A stretch of DNA of 64,000 bases from Solenopsis invicta. Its lineage: Eukaryota; Arthropoda; Insecta; Hymenoptera; Formicidae. Of the stretch, positions 25,003 to 37,213 are shown in pieces; position 1 is the stretch's first letter; every line of letters begins with the position of its first letter. Where the stretch lies: positions 3,127,001-3,191,000 of the forward strand of contig NC_052666.1 of assembly GCF_016802725.1 (NCBI RefSeq). Reading direction: 5' to 3'. The notes beneath the pieces were generated by a model. That model was not told the DNA's origin. It saw only the letters and a program-made list of their open reading frames with translations, and searched no databases. The translations under genes were made by a program, and so were the position numbers.

Positions 25003-27404
25003 TAATGGGAGTAATTAATGAAACTATACGTGGCTCAACGTTCGACGGGACTTGTGTACTATCCCGTACATTTTCCATTGCATTGTAAACGCTTTTACCT
25101 TCAATTCTGCGAAGGCAACGTGTGATAAAGAAGATATGATAGGAGTAAAACGGTACGTTCACCTGTAAAGTCTAATTATAACGCTACACATTCGTTTTTT
25201 TTTACGTCATTCTTAAATACATATGTAAAAGTGCGAAAGCACATGCTTTTGTTGCATGTTTTGTATAATGAAAGTTAAAGTGAAGTGTGAAGGCTATACA
25301 AACACATCCCGTCTTATCTATATCTTCGAGTTAGTATACTCCACTGCTTACACACAGATCCAGTTGTCTGAAACCACCAAAACACAGACTTTATTGATCT
25401 TATTGTTAACGTAAAAGAGCAAAGGTTGAATGATGCAAAGAGAACGATTGCACAAATATGCAATTTGCAGTGTATGACGTAGAGTTTACTAGTAAGTATG
25501 AAGTTCATGGTCTTTATTAAGATAAATATAACTATTTAAAGGCAGTTTGTTAATCTATTTAAAAGAAATTTGTTAATTAATTGAAAGAAATTTATTAAGC
25601 CATTTAAAAAGAATTCGTTAATCGATAACCGTTGTCAATATTGTCTTTGACAGAAAAAATTACTTATATTATTTATTTTTTCTTAAAATTTAAATCGAAC
25701 TTTATGGCAATGAAATAAAGGATTATAAAATATACATCTCGTAATATCCACAGTGCACTTATATATGCAATGAAAAGGAATTGATTAAGCCATTTAAGAG
25801 GAAATTGTTGTCAATAGTATCTTTGACAGAAAAATCTACTCGTATTATTTCTTTTTCCTTGAAATTTAAATCGAACTTTGTGGCAATAAAAAAAAGAATT
25901 ATAGAATATAAATCTCCAAATATACACAATACACTTATATATGCAATAAAAAGGAATTGATTAAAATTAAGCCATTTAAAAAGAATTTGTTAATCGATAA
26001 TTGTTGTCAATAATGTCTTTGACAGAAAAAACTACTTATATTTTTTTCCCTTAAAATTTAAATTGAATTTTATGGCAATGAAGGAAAGGATTATAAAATA
26101 TAAATCTCGTAATATGCACAATGCACTTACATATGCAATATATATATGTAAAAATATAATTGTAGAGAAAGAGCAAGTAGGAATAATGCTAATAATCATA
26201 GAAAATTATTTACTATGATTGGGAAAACGATGGAGTATCAAATATTCTTAATATCAAGTAAGAACAATATCATTAAAAAATTAAGAAAAATATTATAAAC
26301 TTCTGTGCAAATTTTTTTAGAAAAAACGTAAGCCATAAAACAAAATATTAGGCGTATCGTATAAAACTCTGCAAACATTAATCGTGCGATTGATTAGTAG
26401 ATCTTAACGTTATCAACAAATGTAGAGTAGGCTATGTGCAGAATGATTAAAATGATACAGTTTACAGATAGTCAACATTCGCGTTCTCATTAGATTACAA
26501 TGCTGAAGAAGGAAGAAAGATGACGTACATTAATATTAACTCTAATCTGTGATATTTTTACACTTTAAGCCCTTCGATATTAATGTTGCCCGTCCATTTA
26601 ATTAATTATCTAGCAAGAATTTATGGCAAAAAATTTTCAATATTGTCCATACATAATATTCATGTGTTATTCGTCTGACTTGATCGTTAATTAAATAATC
26701 AAATCTTTTATAAAAATTGTGACAATATGCCAAGAATGAATCTGTGAAGTTATTTAGAACGCTTATTTAGAGCAGCGAACCGCATCTTTCGAAGTTGAAC
26801 GGACAGAGAAACAAAGCTAAAATCGGGCGCTAAGTTGACGTTTTCGGTAGTTTCAATTCCGGAGGAAGTACTTTGTCTTCATTCCTCGCGCATGCAAAGT
26901 TCAATACGCGCGTCCTTTAACAGTGCATCCGGTGTAACCGATATCAATGTGGTGGGAAGTGTGATGACCTCATTAATCAAGAATCAAGGTAAACACGATC
27001 TTTTGTCTTACATAAAAGGCCTTCGAAGATACCACTGTGTTGAAGAGAGAGGTAGAAGAAAATAGTTATTTATAGTAAAAAAAAGAATAGTTCGAACTAA
27101 AAAATATATAAATTATATATAGAATATACACAAAATGTTTATTTTTTCGTGATACTCCGTGACCTATTTTTTTTTAGTTCAATTTTTTGCATAGTTATTT
27201 AACCTTCTTTCTCTGTTCCAAAGAAAAAGATTAAAAATAAAAAAAGATGGATTGTTCAAGAAGTTCAGCTGAGAAGAACAGACCTTAGGTAAATGCAAAA
27301 TCTTGAACTGTTTAAGAATGTGCGTATGCAGGGGACGCAATTTGCTGTATCTTTTCAAGGAAAGAATGTTTTTGCTAAAGTATCTAAAAATTTAAATAGG
27401 TACA
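25003..27404. other. Intergenic DNA, no gene seen
   Basis: Apart from the tandem repeat at 25595-26140, the sequence is AT-rich. A less AT-rich stretch at 26760-27060 has an open frame that runs to a possible donor (AAG before GTAAAC near 26991), but no Kozak-placed ATG or similarity supports an exon. Confidence 0.4.
25595..26140. repeat. Tandem repeat, three units of about 190 bp
   Basis: Each unit runs AAGCCATTTAA, then TTGTTGTCAATA.TGTCTTTGACAGAAAAA, TTTAAATCGAACTTTATGGC, ATATAAATCTC and TGCACTTATATATGCAAT. Units begin near 25596, 25785 and 25968 with roughly 10-15 percent divergence. It is non-coding. Confidence 0.88.
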
Positions 27405-29128
27405 TAGTTGAAAAATTTGTGTAAAATTTAACACAAATATATTGCACCAAGCGGTCCTCTCAAACTTTTGTTATGCAATTTAACCTAACACAAGATAAAG
27501 ATGTTAGAAAGTATTTAATACAAATATTACGTACGAAATAATCAAAAAAATATTACACTTTGATAAAATTTGGAAATAATTTTTGGAAGGATATTTTTTT
27601 CTGCTGAAATAAATATTTATAATATAACGACACGTTGCATTTATTTATTTATCTTAAAACGAAACTACATTTCGAAACTACATTATTTTCATGTTATTTG
27701 TTTGTTCACTGATAAATAGTGTTTGACACTAAAAATGTTGAATATCAATTTAACACAAAATATTTAAATAATATAATCACATTACGTAAAATTAACACAC
27801 TTGAAACTTCAATATGAAACATTTAAACATCGTTCTTAACTTAAATATATATTTTCTCCAATGTACATACAGATTTGAAAATTATTAAAATTATCCAAAC
27901 AATTGAAACGCTCAAATCTGATGATAGTGCTATTAAAATTTAAACATTTTAACAACTAGTTTGAACGTCCGTATAGTTTTTTTGATGGTTCAACAAGAAT
28001 ATTTCTATCTTTGCACACACACATACACTGTTGGAAAATTTGTATATTTTGTGAAAAAAATCTGCTAGTTAAAGATTTTGTGTTAAATAATGAACATATT
28101 CATGCGTAAATTTAACACATGTCTGCTATGTCAATTGAGATTAACAGATATTGAATATAGAAATGTGAAAGTGATTTAAAAAATATGTCAATGTAACGCA
28201 TGCATTTTAAATACGTGCAGATTGTGTTACTTTAACATGTTTTTTAAATCATTCTTATAATTTTAGATTTTGTACCTGTGAAAATTTACAGAACAAGAGT
28301 GTTGATGTTATACTATAACAGAAGTGGGGATAATTGTGCCATACTTTTTTACTATTCTTCTATTAATTTTATCATGAAAATTATTTTAGTTGTACACACA
28401 AATAGCTTCAAATTACGATCAAGATTACATTTCTTTTTTGTTGAAATATTAACATTAATGTTATCGTTTAACGCAAAATTTTGAGTGGACCGTTTGGGAC
28501 ATGTGATTAAATTTAAAATAATTGTTCCAACTGCATAGTATAAAACATTTTATATTTATATTTTGATCCTTGTTGAAATTTTCAAGCCTATTTAAGTTAT
28601 TCGAATGTTAATTTAACATAATGCACTCTTGAAATATTTTGTATTAATTTGATACTCAAATTTCTTTGTGTTAAAGTAAAAATAATATAGTTTTAAAATG
28701 TAAATTCTAATAAATGACCAAAACGTACATGTTAATTTAATATCTAACAAACGTTAATTAATATCAAAAAAATAATATTAATTAATATTATAGTTGTATT
28801 ATATCATATTATAAGTGTTAATGTTACTGAAGTGATGTGCTTCCAAATTGTGCCAGTATTACATTTGTCGTGTTAATTTTTTACATATGACACTCGTGTT
28901 ACTTTTTAACACATTCACCTTGTGTTAAATTAATACCAACAATTTTTTGGAGTGAATTGTTTTCGTGACTCGCGTTACACACACACACACACACACATAC
29001 ACACACACGCACACACGCACGCACGCACGCACGCACACGCACACACACGCACGCACACAAACACACACACGCGCGCGTCCGCGCGCGTATGTGTGTGTGT
29101 AAAATTTAACACACAAGTTTTTCAACTG
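27405..29128. repeat. Composite of CAGTTGGAAAATTTG-family repeats
   Basis: Bounded by TAGTTGAAAAATTTGTGTAA at 27405 and its inverted counterpart ending CAACTG at 29128. A second head (CTGTTGGAAAATTTGTA) at 28029 shows that more than one copy is stacked. Internal hallmarks are TTAACACA motifs and a palindrome at about 28160-28260 around AATACGTGCAGATTGTG. Related copies occur at 30242-30742 and 48684-50030. A CA-rich microsatellite sits near the right end. Confidence 0.7.
28976..29098. repeat. (CA)n/(CG)n microsatellite
   Basis: Alternating purine-pyrimidine tract of CA and CG steps ending in GTGTGTGTGT, able to form Z-DNA or a hairpin. Confidence 0.9.
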
Positions 29129-29199
29129 CGTAGTTAAATTTTCATATACTTGAGCAAAACTATTCTTTTCGTGTTGATAGCAAGAAATCACTGAAATAA

Positions 29200-29700
29200 T
29201 ATCCGCCGCGGAATATCACGCGGGAATTGAGAAACGTTGCACGTCGAGAAGCGAGCGAGGAGCCAGAGAGATTATCCGGCCGCGCAACTTAATTTGCCAG
29301 CCGGCGGCGCGGGCTAACGCTGAGTGTATTCGTGCTCAACTCTTTCCGCGTTACGGAAGCGCGGCGGCGGACGTGCGGAGCTTCGATCGATCGAACGTCA
29401 TCCGCGACCAAGTTTGCGATGGAAATCACGGGGGGATTCCGGAGACTCACTACTAATCTGGTGCCGGAATGCTGCGTGTCGACGATAAGCCATGAGCCGC
29501 CCCCGTCGCACATGGCGCATCGCGATGAGTAATGCTTTCGTGTAAACGCGACGACGGCTACGGTTTAGTGATTTGTCGTGCTTCGTTCGAGTGCATCGAG
29601 CACTCTCGATTCCCGCGTTTTCAGTTTTTACGCGAATTTGCATCAATCTCATTCTCGATTTCGAAGCGAATCAGCATCTCAGGTAGGATGCAAAGTCATA
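29200..29700. promoter_or_regulatory. CpG island, possible pyd 5' region
   Basis: GC-rich block with dense CpG. Open frames occur on both strands without recognisable similarity. It is the first of several islands upstream of pyd on its coding strand. Confidence 0.35.
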
Positions 29701-30241
29701 ATAAGATCAAAAGAAGTCATTTCAGGACAGATCATTATGATCATTATTATTTTACTTGATCATTTGACGAGTTAGTATAGTTTTGTGATGAATTCTCGAT
29801 ACAGCAATAATTTTTTATTTTTTGCAACAAATTCTTTCAGAAGGGAAGGGATTCTCACATTTTGATGCATTGCTTGCTAGCATCATACTATTATTAAATT
29901 GATTTTCAATTTAATATCGTGGTATTACTAATTCTTGCTCAACTTGGAATTGTGTTTTAAAACCGGAAAGTTATTCGGCGCGCAGTTTCGTGAATTTGAA
30001 AAAAATTATATATTATAGAATCACTCAATAAATATCAGTATTTAGATCTAGCTACGAACTATAAGGTTTTTCGTTTATTATTTAATAATTTTTTAGTTAC
30101 AAAGTCATTTTTAAATAATTGTCATATCAAGAATTCACAAAATCATCATCAAAGGTGTGTCGAGTAAGGTCATGATTTTATTTAAACGACTTCTACTTGA
30201 TGTTATCTTGATTTTATTGTGATTTTGTGATTCTAACTGCA

Positions 30242-30742
30242 CAATTGGAAAACTTGTGTTAAATTTATCATAAATCACATGTCCCAAATTTTTTGTTAAT
30301 TTAACATAATCTGGATGTGTCAAATGATAACATCAATGCGTTAATATTTCAACAAAAAAAAAGTGTAATCTTGATCGCAATTTGAAATTACTTGAGTGTG
30401 TAATTAACATTATTTTTATGATGAAATTAACAGAAGAATAGTAAAAAAGTATAACACAGTTACAGTGTAACATCAACACTTTCTTTTTTATAAATTTTAA
30501 CAGATACAAAATGTAAAATTATAAAAATGATTCAAAAAATATGTTAAAGTAACACAATCTGCATGTATTTGAAATACATTGACATATTTTTTAAATCACT
30601 TTCACATTTCTACATTTTATATCTGTCGAGTTTAGTTAACGTAGCAGACATGTGTTAAATTTACACATGAATACGTTCATTACTTAAAACAAGAATTTTA
30701 ACCATCAGATTTCTTCACGAAAGTACACAAATTTTCCAACAG
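30242..30742. repeat. CAGTTGGAAAATTTG-family element, 501 bp
   Basis: Starts CAATTGGAAAACTTGTG and ends with the inverted CACAAATTTTCCAACAG. The interior has TTAATTTAACATAATCTG, an ATCTTGATC motif shared with copies at 28.4 and 49.7 kb, and an internal palindrome around 30540-30600. Its boundaries are the clearest of the family. Confidence 0.8.
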
Positions 30743-30950
30743 CGCGGGATAACTTTCACGCGAACTGTCATCAATCATCTTCGATCGCAAGGCGTAGAAT
30801 TCGCTTAGAATTTCCCGGCCAACTGAATCTTACGTAATCAGTCACGCGCGTCGTTATTTTATAAAAAAACGTAAATAATTGTCCTCGATGGTGATTGCTT
30901 CGTCGGCGCTCGAGTAAGGCGGCACCCAGACGGTCTAACGAGTCACCGGG

Positions 30951-31127
30951 ATGAAGATCTTCCGCAAGATCTTTCGAGGTAAAAAGAAGAAGCACGTTGT
31001 GAGCAAGAGGACGCGGCGAGCCACGTCAAGAAACTCGAGCAGAACGCGCGACGCGTACTTGCTGAAAGACGATTTCCTCTTCGGCGCCAATACGCGCCGT
31101 TCGAAACCGTATCGACGTAAACACAAG
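30951..31127 (+). CDS. Candidate alternative first coding exon of pyd
   Basis: Starts with ATG (MKIFRKIFRGKKKKH) and has TAA in frame 15 nt upstream. It encodes 59 residues, very rich in Arg and Lys, and ends at AACACAAG before GTACGTGCG, a consensus donor. The exon is a whole number of codons (phase 0), which would splice in frame to the PDZ1 exon at 57058 exactly as the glycine-rich exon does. It lies in a CpG-rich block on the pyd strand. I do not recognise the peptide, and it could belong to another transcript. If used, it would give the scaffold a basic N-terminus. Confidence 0.5.
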
Positions 31128-31256
31128 GTACGTGCGAAGAAACGAGGACGGAGTCTCTCGATGTGTCAGCGCTTAAGTCAGCGCATACATTGAGAAAAGA
31201 TGTGTTAACTTGACTATATTTTCCACTCGTTTAAATTTTTATGTATTTCAAATTAG

Positions 31257-31304
31257 AACTGTGTTTTAAGATCGACAAATGATCGGCGCGCAGTTTGCGT
31301 GAAA
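31257..31304. repeat. Direct repeat of segment at 29949-29994
   Basis: TGTGTTTTAA, a short variable stretch, then ATCGGCGCGCAGTTTGCGTG matches 29949-29994 (TGTGTTTTAA...TTCGGCGCGCAGTTTCGTG) in the same orientation, 1.3 kb apart. Both follow a CpG-rich block. Confidence 0.65.
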
Positions 31305-31309
31305 TATAT

Positions 31310-32590
31310 ATACGCGGAGGGAATTTTATGAAAAGTTTATCCTGAAAATCGTGATATTTATAGAAACATTATATTTATTAATTAATTTTATGCGATTTTC
31401 TCTGATTTATTAATCCGTGCTACACATATTTTATATTTTAGTACAGTAAAATGTAAAATACTTTTGATCGTTTTACCCGTATAGTTAAATTTCAATGATT
31501 TTAAAATGACAAATAATTTATGATCTTTTATTGTTTCAAGTGCAATGCAAATGCAAAACTGTAGTAAGCATGTACGTCTCATATAAATTTTACAATGCAG
31601 CATAATATTTCAATGTGATTTAGTTGCTCAGGATAATTTTGCAGCCTGGTAATTGATAAGCAGACTGTTTGTAAATTGACAATCTACAACACGTTTATTA
31701 ATAGCAGAAATGACGTAGCACGTAAGACAGAAAAGACTTGTGAATCAGAAGATCTCGGGTTCTAATTCTACTGCGATAAGCGTGTTTTCCAAAAAGATGA
31801 TGTGTGTACATATAACGTTAAATACGTAATCATATAAAGGCAGATTTCATTATGATTATATATAATTATTTTTTATGAAATGTTATCTTGATTTATAAAA
31901 AATTAATCTTAAATTTTACAATGTTGCATGGTAATTTTTATTAAGCAGTTTATAAAATGTCTTTTGTATATTTTAAAAATTTCTGTCTTTAAACACAAAA
32001 ATATATATATATGAATTTTAAAGTAAATATTACTTATTTCAAATGTTTCAGAAATTTATAAATTTACAAATTTATCATAAGTTTATCATAAATGCAGCCA
32101 ACTTATTTAAAATATATTTTAAATTCTAATAATTTATTACTTTAATCAAGAATATTAAGCTAAAACAAAAATTCAATTTGCTTATGTATTCTGACTTTTT
32201 TCGATACAATTTTACAATATATAATTTTAAATTATTATATCTTTGAAAGAGTCTAAATTCTTTCGGTTTATAGTAATGTTCTTTTTTAATTTGTATATTT
32301 TAATATAATTACCAAGAAAATACTATTCATTAAAGATTAAAAAAAAAAAAAAAATTATAAATTGAGTAACAACTTTCTTTTTAGCAAAAGAATTACATTT
32401 TTCTATATGCACTCATAATATTTAATAATAATATTTATTGCAAAGAGAAAGTTGTCCCTTATCATCACGAGAAGAAATTTAACTAAACTCGAAATTTTAA
32501 CCAAATCGAATTTTAGCCAAGTCAAATTTTAGGCAACTAACAATTTTTTTTCAATAATCTAAATCACTTATCGGTTATAAATTATATTTA
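31310..32590. other. AT-rich DNA, no gene seen
   Basis: AT-rich and low in CpG. Apart from the tRNA-like patch nothing is supported. Confidence 0.5.
31705..31782 (+). other. tRNA-like sequence, possible SINE head
   Basis: GTAGCACGTAAGACAG, an anticodon-arm-like GACTTGTGAATC, then GATCTCGGGTTCTAATTC resemble the D arm, anticodon arm and B box of a tRNA. The B box deviates from GGTTCGAATCC and no paired acceptor stem was found, so it is more likely a tRNA-derived SINE fragment or pseudogene than a working tRNA. Confidence 0.3.
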
Positions 32591-32599
32591 TCCGGTTTT

Positions 32600-33500
32600 A
32601 AGACACCACGAACCCCTGTGCGACGAGAGAGGGAAAGAGACGCGTTTCCCAGGCGATGAGAGAACGCATTTTTGCTCATACGGGATTCCTAGTCACACGC
32701 ATCGCTCTCAAAACACGGGGCGTAACGTTCCTCCCGAGAACAGGTGTTGAAACCGCCGCGGTAAAATTCCTCCATATGAATCTATTACATCTCTGCGGTG
32801 AACTGAAGAGCGTTCGAGAAACGGTGTGGTTTGCGCGACAACGGCCACGCATCTATGTCGCAATATCGGTACATGCGTGCGTAGCGTTGCGTGAACCGGG
32901 GGACTGTCCGACTATTTTCCGGCGTTCCTATTCTTTTCCGTAACTTCCGCTGGATTTGCTGTATTTGCGTAGTCAATGAAGATAACGTGCCTTCTCTATT
33001 AATCCGTGTCCATTATTTATAACACGTTTATTAATCGCATTTTTATTACGTCGCGTTCAACCTTTTCTCCAAGTGCACGCTCTATCTAGAGCGTGTTTGC
33101 AGCTAAACACGCTAATCTGCCAGTTTCTTAACACGAACGAGGCATTTATCATGAAAACGAGGTGAGGTGAGACTCAGACAGCCGCGTTTGGTGTTAAATG
33201 TGCGGCGAAATGCGAGTCGCGCTTTTTCCGCGCTATACGTTGCGCGTGTCAGAGCGAACTCGCGGCTGTAATTTCACGGGAAGTGACCGCATAATCTGGC
33301 GCGTGCGCGCGCGCGCACGCACCTACAGTTACACACGCGCACACACGCGCGCACACACACGCGCGCATACACACGCGCGCACACACACGCGCGCGCGCGC
33401 GGACGCGCAGGATACTAGACGCGTACTTGTATGTTGAATTGCACGGCAATTATCGTCCGCCGGTTTTATACGCCCTTCCTTTTCACAGAGCGGTCCACAA
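32600..33500. promoter_or_regulatory. CpG-rich block with CG/CA tract
   Basis: CpG-dense sequence containing the alternating CGCGCG/CACACA tract at 33299-33410. A 95-codon plus-strand frame at 32656-32943 has an ATG but no donor or similarity and is not called as a gene. Promoter or 5' UTR function is possible. Confidence 0.3.
33299..33410. repeat. (CG)n/(CA)n alternating tract
   Basis: Near-continuous alternating purine-pyrimidine DNA with GCGCGC runs, a strong Z-DNA candidate. Confidence 0.85.
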
Positions 33501-33691
33501 AACACGTTGTGGGCATATCTTTGCGTAGCGAAGGCAAGAGATCCCAAAAAGAGCACACATATTTAATTACGGCCGTTCTTTTCCGGTATGGAATTCATTA
33601 CGCAAGTCCGAGCCCAAATAGATGTTTATTTGTTTTAATGCGTCTGCAATCAGAGATATCCGTTTTTATATTGTATGAATATCCTTCTAAC

Positions 33692-34430
33692 GCGTGTTGG
33701 GCTCAGATAACTTAAAATTTATCTAAATAAGATAAGATAAAGATAAGATGAATTACGTATAAATGTTTCTTACATAAGATAAAGATGAATTAATTTTCGT
33801 TTATCTAGATAAAAGATAAAAAAATTTATAGGTTTATCTAGATAATTTTCAGATAATATCGTTATTAAACAAAAAAACAATTAGGATATAAAATATGTTT
33901 ATACTTATATTTCTAAACTAATATTTTTAAAAACAAATCTTTTAAATAATTATACTAACAAAAAATATTTCTCATTAAATTTAATCATTATGCAAATAAA
34001 AATCAAAATTAAAAATAGAAAAACTATATAAATATAAATCCCATTATATAACAAGTGACAAAAGTTTTTGGAACTTTTCGAATTTACAGTTTTAGAGAAA
34101 TTTTTATATTGCATTACTGTTGATCTGAACAATGTTTCGATATATATTGCCAGTAAAAATCGAATTATATATCTATAGATTTTCAGTACTGGCAATAAAT
34201 TTTGCTATCTTGAAAAAATCTGTTAGAATAAATTATAACTTGGAAGCTGAGGCTAAAGACTGTACTTCATTTTCGTTATTTGCAGTATCTCAGATAATTT
34301 AGAAAGATATTTCTTTTATCTAAGATAAAGATAAAGATAACGTACAATATAATAATCTAAATAAAGATGCGGCTATTTCTTTATCTACATGATTATCTAG
34401 ACAATTTTATATAGATAACGCCAAACACTG
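33692..34430. mobile_element. hAT-type non-autonomous element
   Basis: An exact 8-bp direct repeat CTTCTAAC flanks it at 33684-33691 and 34431-34438. The ends are diverged inverted repeats: GCGTGTTGGGC...TTATCTA on the left, CAGTGTTTGGCGTTATCTA read inward from the right. Subterminal GATAAGATAAAGATAAG repeats occur near both ends. No transposase is encoded. The 8-bp duplication and CAGTG-like end fit the hAT superfamily. Confidence 0.85.
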
Positions 34431-34439
34431 CTTCTAACA

Positions 34440-36115
34440 CATAAAGATATTCTACTGCTAAAAAAAGCGTATGCAGTGTACGTTTCTTCTTTTAAATAAG
34501 AGTTATGTTTAATAAAGAATATTTTCTTGATAATAGTTGTAAAATATATACATCATAAATAGAAAAACTCATTATTATATATTATTAAACACTAAAAAAA
34601 CACTTTATACTCTTTCAAAAAATATAAAATTTTATCGAAGAAAAATTCGACTAAAAACAAAATGAAAAACTTTTGTTTCAACTTAATATTTCTGATATTA
34701 AATTACTAACAATAAGATTCAGAACATATTTTAAAAAAATTTGATACTTATGATAGATTTGCGAATATATGAATTTATACAACACCTGAAAGAATACAAG
34801 ATTAATATTTGTTTAATTTAAGCAATTTTACAGTACGTATTTTTTGTGTGTAGATATTCAAAATTAACACAAAGGAAATGTCGTATGTCGAATGAGAAGA
34901 AGCAATATGAGAACAATAATAGGGTTACCGCGATTTAATAAATACGACATAAGTAAACCTGAATAGAACAGTAGCTCATATTTTGGAGTTTGGATTAATT
35001 ATGTATAATATTATAAAAATATCCAGAAAGGAAATATACCTAACCTAGTATCGGAATATGCATTCTACATTTCCCAACTTTCCAACGACAGCACAGCAAT
35101 AATTACCGCGCTTTTACCTTGTTAACACTTTCAACACCGCTTCTTTCCACTATCGGAAATTTGTATACATATAATCGTTAAAAGTAAATAAAAGGTATTC
35201 AAATAATCGATGAAATAATTGAAAAATCCATCTCGAATTCTGCATTAAAAAAATTATTATTTTGCAGAAATATTTAAAATTTTAAAATAGCTATTTAAAA
35301 ACATTTAAAATTTTTAGCTAGGTACAAATTTAAAATTAATTTTGTTAGATCATTAAAATAATTACATGTACGACACGTTCAAGCATAATGATAATGTTGC
35401 AAAAAATTTTTTGGCAACCGGTCTGAGTGTCCTACATATGGTAATTATTTTAATGGGGTCGGAGTCCAACAAAATTATTTTCAGATCTACCTAAGTTTTT
35501 AGATTATTTCAACAAAACAGTTTTTCCATGTGTAACAGTTGTAAGCAAAGTATTGCTCACAATTAAATAATTACTACACAGATTTTTGTGCCTATGAAGG
35601 AGCTTTGATTAATTCTGCTTGCACTCCTTTTTACGCACGGAAGTTCTAAAAGAAATCGAAATAATGTAAAAAATATCGAAAACGGAGTATGGAGGAAGAG
35701 GAAACTGTTGGCGTGTCATTCCTACTTACCTGCACAATGATCGCGACTGTGTTGGCTAGCACATGCGCTACCAATCGCATTAAATGTGCAGGTAAACGAA
35801 CGGGCAAGTGAAAATGCGGGGAGGTCAGAGTGACATGTATACAATGTGTCCCGGTATCTTCGAACGTGAGGAAAAATTCCGTCTAAAAGGAAGCAAGAAA
35901 ATAATGCAGAGATTTAAATGCCATGTTATACCGTTAATAGAATAACCGGATTTTAACTTGAAACTAGCTAGATCTTTTTGAGATATTATACGGTTATTTC
36001 ATAAGCTGGATGAAATTTCAAGATTTCTTAAAACTAGATTTTCGATTTTAAGTATAATATAAAATTATAATGTAAATATCTTTCTCTCTTTCTGCATTTT
36101 ATTATTTCTTTTAGG
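34440..36115. other. AT-rich DNA with small inverted repeats
   Basis: Mostly AT-rich. At 35335-35480 an imperfect inverted repeat pairs AATTTTGTTAG...TCATTAAAATAATTAC with its complement. A shorter one near 35720-35805 pairs TTACCTGCACA with TGTGCAGGTAA. No gene is seen. Confidence 0.45.
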
Positions 36116-37213
36116 GAGTGTCGCACTAGGACAACTTAAAATTATCTAGATAAGGATAAGATAAATCACAAATGTAAATGTATCTTAAACATAAAGATGA
36201 TTTAATCTTAACTTAGATAGAAGATAAAATTACGTATGGACTTATAGATAATTTTTAAATAATATCGTAATTAAGTAAAAAAAACAATTTTGGATATAAA
36301 AACGATATGTTCATATTTTTATTTATAAATATTTATTAAAAACAAAAGTTCTTCAAATAATTTTATCTGAAAAAGAGTATCTTGCTTTATATTTGAATTA
36401 ATACGCAATGTCAAATTAACTTTAGAACCGATGTATCTTTTTTTTGCCTTCTAACCGAAAATTGGGGTATAATTAAAAGTACCCCATTCTTTATTAAAAT
36501 GTAAAATGCTTTATGTGTGTTATAAAGATTTAATAATAGGTTAATCCTTTCGTTTTTTAATATAGTAAAAAATGACGTCAATTTTATTAACTAAAAGTCG
36601 GAAAAAACGATTTAAAAAGTATCAAAGAAAGTGTCAAAAAAAAAAATGCAAAAATGATTTTTTCCATACTAAAATAGCCAAGTTTTTCCCAATGAACCAA
36701 TTTCCAAATTTCAAACATGGTTTTAAAGAAGACATATTGGGCTCTAAGAAGAAAAGGAATATATTATATAACTCACATAATAGGGCTGACAAATTCCTTG
36801 TGAAAATTTTCGAATTTTGGAACAATTTTTATAATGCACTATTACAGATCTATGTGATTTGGGCTGCATTTTGATTTACACAACCAACTAAAAATTTATA
36901 GTTGACGTTACGTATACTATAGATTTTTAATATTGACAATAAATTTTGCAATGTAACCTTGTTGCCACTTTGAAGAATTCTCTTGTCAGGATAAATGTTA
37001 ACTTAGAGATTAAAGCTAAGGACAATACTTTATTCTCATTATATACGTTATCTTAGATAAAAAAGATAACATTTCTTTTATCTAGCACATGTATTTTATC
37101 CAAGATAAAGATAAATAATATACATTATTAGATTCTAGATAAAGTTAAGATGAAACTATTTCTATATCTAGATGATTATCTAGGTAATTTAATGTAGATA
37201 ACAGAAAACACTG
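36116..37213. mobile_element. Second member of the GATAAG hAT-like family
   Basis: Shares its ends and GATAAGATAA-rich subterminal regions with 33692-34430: GTGTCGCACTAGGACAACTT on the left, GATAACAGAAAACACTG on the right. It is 1.1 kb and has extra internal sequence, including a Lys-rich plus-strand frame of 100 codons (36572-36874) with no recognised domain. The flanking octamers (CTTTTAGG-like and CTTCCAGA) agree only in part, so the target duplication is uncertain. Confidence 0.65.

Noticed and set aside
31705..31782. Functional tRNA gene
   Set aside because: B box deviates and no acceptor stem pairs; at most a SINE or pseudogene.
36572..36874. 100-codon Lys-rich frame as the transposase of the GATAAG element
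   Set aside because: No hAT dimerisation or RNase H motif is visible; AT-rich DNA rich in AAA codons gives such frames by chance.
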